A DNA stretch of 64,000 bases from Acinetobacter apis (GTDB lineage: Bacteria; Pseudomonadota; Gammaproteobacteria; Pseudomonadales; Moraxellaceae). This document shows, piece by piece, positions 62,056 to 64,000 of this stretch. The notes below the pieces were generated by a model that was not told the origin of the DNA, did no database searches, and saw only the letters and a list, made by a program, of their open reading frames with translations. The first letter of the stretch is position 1. Each line of letters begins with the position of its first letter. Where the stretch lies: NCBI RefSeq assembly GCF_900197575.1, contig NZ_FZLN01000001.1, positions 186,001-250,000 of the forward strand. The letters run 5' to 3'. The position numbers and the translations under genes are program-made.

Positions 62056-62883
62056 TTAACCACCAACCATCATACCGCCATTGACGTGAATGGTTTGGCC
62101 AGTAATGTATGAGCCATCTTTACTTGCTAGGAAAACAAAGCTTGGACCAACTTCACTTGGTAAACCGTAGCGTAACATTGGTACATCTTTACCTAAGTCA
62201 TCAAGTTTTGATTTATCAACATCATTCCATGTGTGCTGAATTGGCGTCAAAATCGGGCCAGGTGCAATTGCATTGACACGTACCCCTGTGTGTGCAATTT
62301 GGTTTGATAATGCACGGGTAAAGCTTACCATCGCACCTTTAGTTGATGAGTAATCGACCAACTCTTTTACGCCAATATAAGCATTGACTGAAGTAACATT
62401 GATGATTGAGTCATCTTTTTGGAATTGTGGTAATAATGCTTTACTGAGGTAGAACATTGGATCAAGGTTAATATTAAATGTTTTGGTCCATTGCTCATCA
62501 GGAATATCAACTAAGTTGTTTTTAGGCCATTGTGCACCTGCATTACTGACAAGAATGTTGACTTTACCAAAGTCATTTAAGACATCTTGTGCAAATTTAT
62601 AACATGCATCTTTGCCACCTAAGTCAACTTGGTAGACATTACATTTACGACCAATTTTTTCAATCCATTCTTTTGCAGATGCCGCTTGTTCACCTGATGA
62701 ACTGTGGCTTGTAATTGCAACATCAGCACCTTCAATTGCTGCATGGAATGAAATTGCACGACCAATACCTGTTCCCCCACCAGTCACAAGTACAACTTTT
62801 CCAGCCAGTTTGCCTGTACCTTGGTAGTCTTCACGAATAAAGTTTTTTACTTCTTCTACACTTCTTAAATCAGAAATAGACAT
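62056..62883 (-). CDS. SDR-family oxidoreductase
   Basis: This 275-residue NAD(P)-dependent enzyme has a Rossmann motif in VVLVTGGGTGIGRAIS, NAG in LVSNAGAQWP, the catalytic Ser and Tyr/Lys in VTSVNAY and LVDYSSTKGAMVSF, and a C-terminal VNGGMMVGG. It resembles glucose dehydrogenase and YghA-like SDRs. Substrate unknown. The start at 62883 has GGAGACG before it. Confidence 0.9.
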   Translation of the reverse strand: MSISDLRSVEEVKNFIREDYQGTGKLAGKVVLVTGGGTGIGRAISFHAAIEGADVAITSHSSSGEQAASAKEWIEKIGRKCNVYQVDLGGKDACYKFAQDVLNDFGKVNILVSNAGAQWPKNNLVDIPDEQWTKTFNINLDPMFYLSKALLPQFQKDDSIINVTSVNAYIGVKELVDYSSTKGAMVSFTRALSNQIAHTGVRVNAIAPGPILTPIQHTWNDVDKSKLDDLGKDVPMLRYGLPSEVGPSFVFLASKDGSYITGQTIHVNGGMMVGG

Positions 62884-63200
62884 GAATCGTCTCCATTTAT
62901 AGTTTTGATGCAAAGTTGCTTAATAACCAGTTAAATTGGTTAAACCGAGATGGTTAAGCGTTATCTCTATCTATTTGTATTTACGGTACGGTAAGTCTTT
63001 AGGTTGTGCCGTTTATTTGAATTCGAGTATAGAGGACTTATGACTATAGAATCTAAACTATTAATAAAAACAATACAATATATCCATCTAATTTGTATAA
63101 AAAAGACTTGCCTCACAAATTTGATGGCCTGAATTTAGGCGTTTTTCATGGACAATGCTATGATAAATGACATTTTATTTTTCAAGATTGGCATAGATCA
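62884..63200. other. intergenic region between SDR and pdxB
   Basis: About 317 bases with no supported gene; they hold the divergent promoters of the SDR and pdxB. I see no clear operator. Confidence 0.4.
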
Positions 63201-64000
63201 ATGAAAATTGTTGCAGATGAAAATTTAGCATTTACAGACTACTTTTTTGCAGATATTGCAAAAATTGACCATGTGGCAGGGCGTACTTTAACCCCGCTAC
63301 AGTTGCAAGGTGCAGATGCATTGTTGGTTCGCTCAGTAACGCAAGTCAATGCAGCTTTATTAGACCAACAAGCCATTGGCTTTGTGGGGAGTGCAACCAT
63401 TGGAACCGATCATTTGGATACTCAGTATTTAAATGAACAGCACATTACATGGGCAAACGCTGCAGGGTGTAATGCACAAGCTGTGGCTGAATATGTAATC
63501 ACCGCTTTATTGTATTTAAGACCCCATTTACTGTCTAACCCATCTTCTTTAACGCTTGGCATTGTTGGTTTGGGAAATGTGGGGCAGCGATTGGCACATT
63601 TGGCACAACATTTAGGGTTGCGAGTGATTGGCTATGACCCATTTGTAGATGATCAGCATATTGAACAGGTGTCATTTGATCAGTTATTACAAGAAGCCAA
63701 TGCGATTTCAATTCATGTGCCTTTGACTCAACACGGTTTATATCCAACGTTTCATTTATTCAATGCAACAACCTTCGCGCAGTTAAAACAAGATACCATT
63801 TTAATTAACAGTGCAAGAGGCCCTGTAGTTGCTGAACAAGATTTAATTGCCGATCTCAAGCAAACACAGCGTGATGTGGTCTTAGATGTGTTTGAGCATG
63901 AACCAAAAATCTCAAAACAGTTGCTAGATCTTGTACGAATTGCAACACCACATATCGCAGGATATAGCCTTGAGGGTAAAGCCAAAGGCACACAAATGAT
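63201..64000 (+). CDS. pdxB: erythronate-4-phosphate dehydrogenase (partial, 3' end outside window)
   Basis: The frame is open from ATG 63201 to the end of the window, about 266 codons. PdxB oxidises 4-phosphoerythronate in the pyridoxal-phosphate pathway. The start MKIVADENLAFTDYFF, LLVRSVTQVN, GSATIGTDHLD, the NAD motif GIVGLGNVGQRLAHLA, INSARGPVV, DVFEHEP and TPHIAGYSLEGKAKGT are characteristic, the last of PdxB in particular. No strong ribosome binding site is visible. Confidence 0.95.
   Translation, partial: MKIVADENLAFTDYFFADIAKIDHVAGRTLTPLQLQGADALLVRSVTQVNAALLDQQAIGFVGSATIGTDHLDTQYLNEQHITWANAAGCNAQAVAEYVITALLYLRPHLLSNPSSLTLGIVGLGNVGQRLAHLAQHLGLRVIGYDPFVDDQHIEQVSFDQLLQEANAISIHVPLTQHGLYPTFHLFNATTFAQLKQDTILINSARGPVVAEQDLIADLKQTQRDVVLDVFEHEPKISKQLLDLVRIATPHIAGYSLEGKAKGTQM

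Overview
The window is chromosomal DNA from a low-GC gammaproteobacterium, most probably an Acinetobacter. The evidence is the AT-rich base use, the gltA / sdhCDAB / sucAB-lpd block with gltA facing away from sdh, an 801-residue PQQ glucose dehydrogenase, betIBA facing away from a BCCT carrier, and MutM, YpjD/Ffh, ZipA/LigA proteins of gammaproteobacterial type. The species cannot be fixed from the sequence alone. I see no prophage, CRISPR array, rRNA or plasmid functions.

Layout. 1-1124: an IS200/IS605-type element carrying only a TnpB nuclease, whose right end runs into the first codons of a 61-residue gene. 1.3-9.0 kb: ppiC, mutM, a TonB receptor, an old-yellow-enzyme reductase, an AEC carrier, a DHA2-type MFS pump and a YgfZ-like folate protein. 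9.0-13.1 kb: an AT-rich accessory patch with two tandem copies of a two-gene cassette for small secreted proteins of unknown function (A1-B1 and A2-B2), then a YegP-like protein. 13.1-25.2 kb: dusC, ypjD, ffh, a membrane diguanylate cyclase, coaX, birA, a GNAT protein, a TauE permease, an alpha/beta hydrolase, an orphan 153-residue gene, zipA and ligA. 25.4-37.6 kb: a bacterioferritin subunit and the TCA block (gltA, sdhCDAB, sucAB, lpd). 37.7-45.4 kb: trpS, a DUF808 protein, a YpfJ metallopeptidase, a CPA1 antiporter and gcd. 45.2-48.5 kb: a copper module (copZ, copA, cueR). 48.6-57.2 kb: an aromatic aminotransferase, the choline-to-betaine genes (betA, betB, betI, betT) and a MarC protein. 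57.3-64 kb: tRNA-Ser(UGA), a two-component system facing away from a Fiu/PiuA-like siderophore receptor, an SDR and the start of pdxB.

Functional units. The TCA block covers citrate synthase, succinate dehydrogenase and 2-oxoglutarate dehydrogenase. The copper unit has two divergent promoters with the long 19-bp spacer typical of MerR/CueR control. The bet unit has a perfect 36-bp palindrome, a strong BetI operator candidate. The receptor near the right end has a good Fur-box core before its start.

The least explained part is the duplicated secreted-protein cassette at 9.66-12.46 kb. By eye, its first protein recalls the chaperone-like pro-region of Vibrio cholerae cytolysin. Its second is a small, cysteine-containing, beta-rich exported protein. 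This is the best candidate for an undescribed system, and the function is hypothesis only. Identities and residue positions were read by eye; no searches were run.
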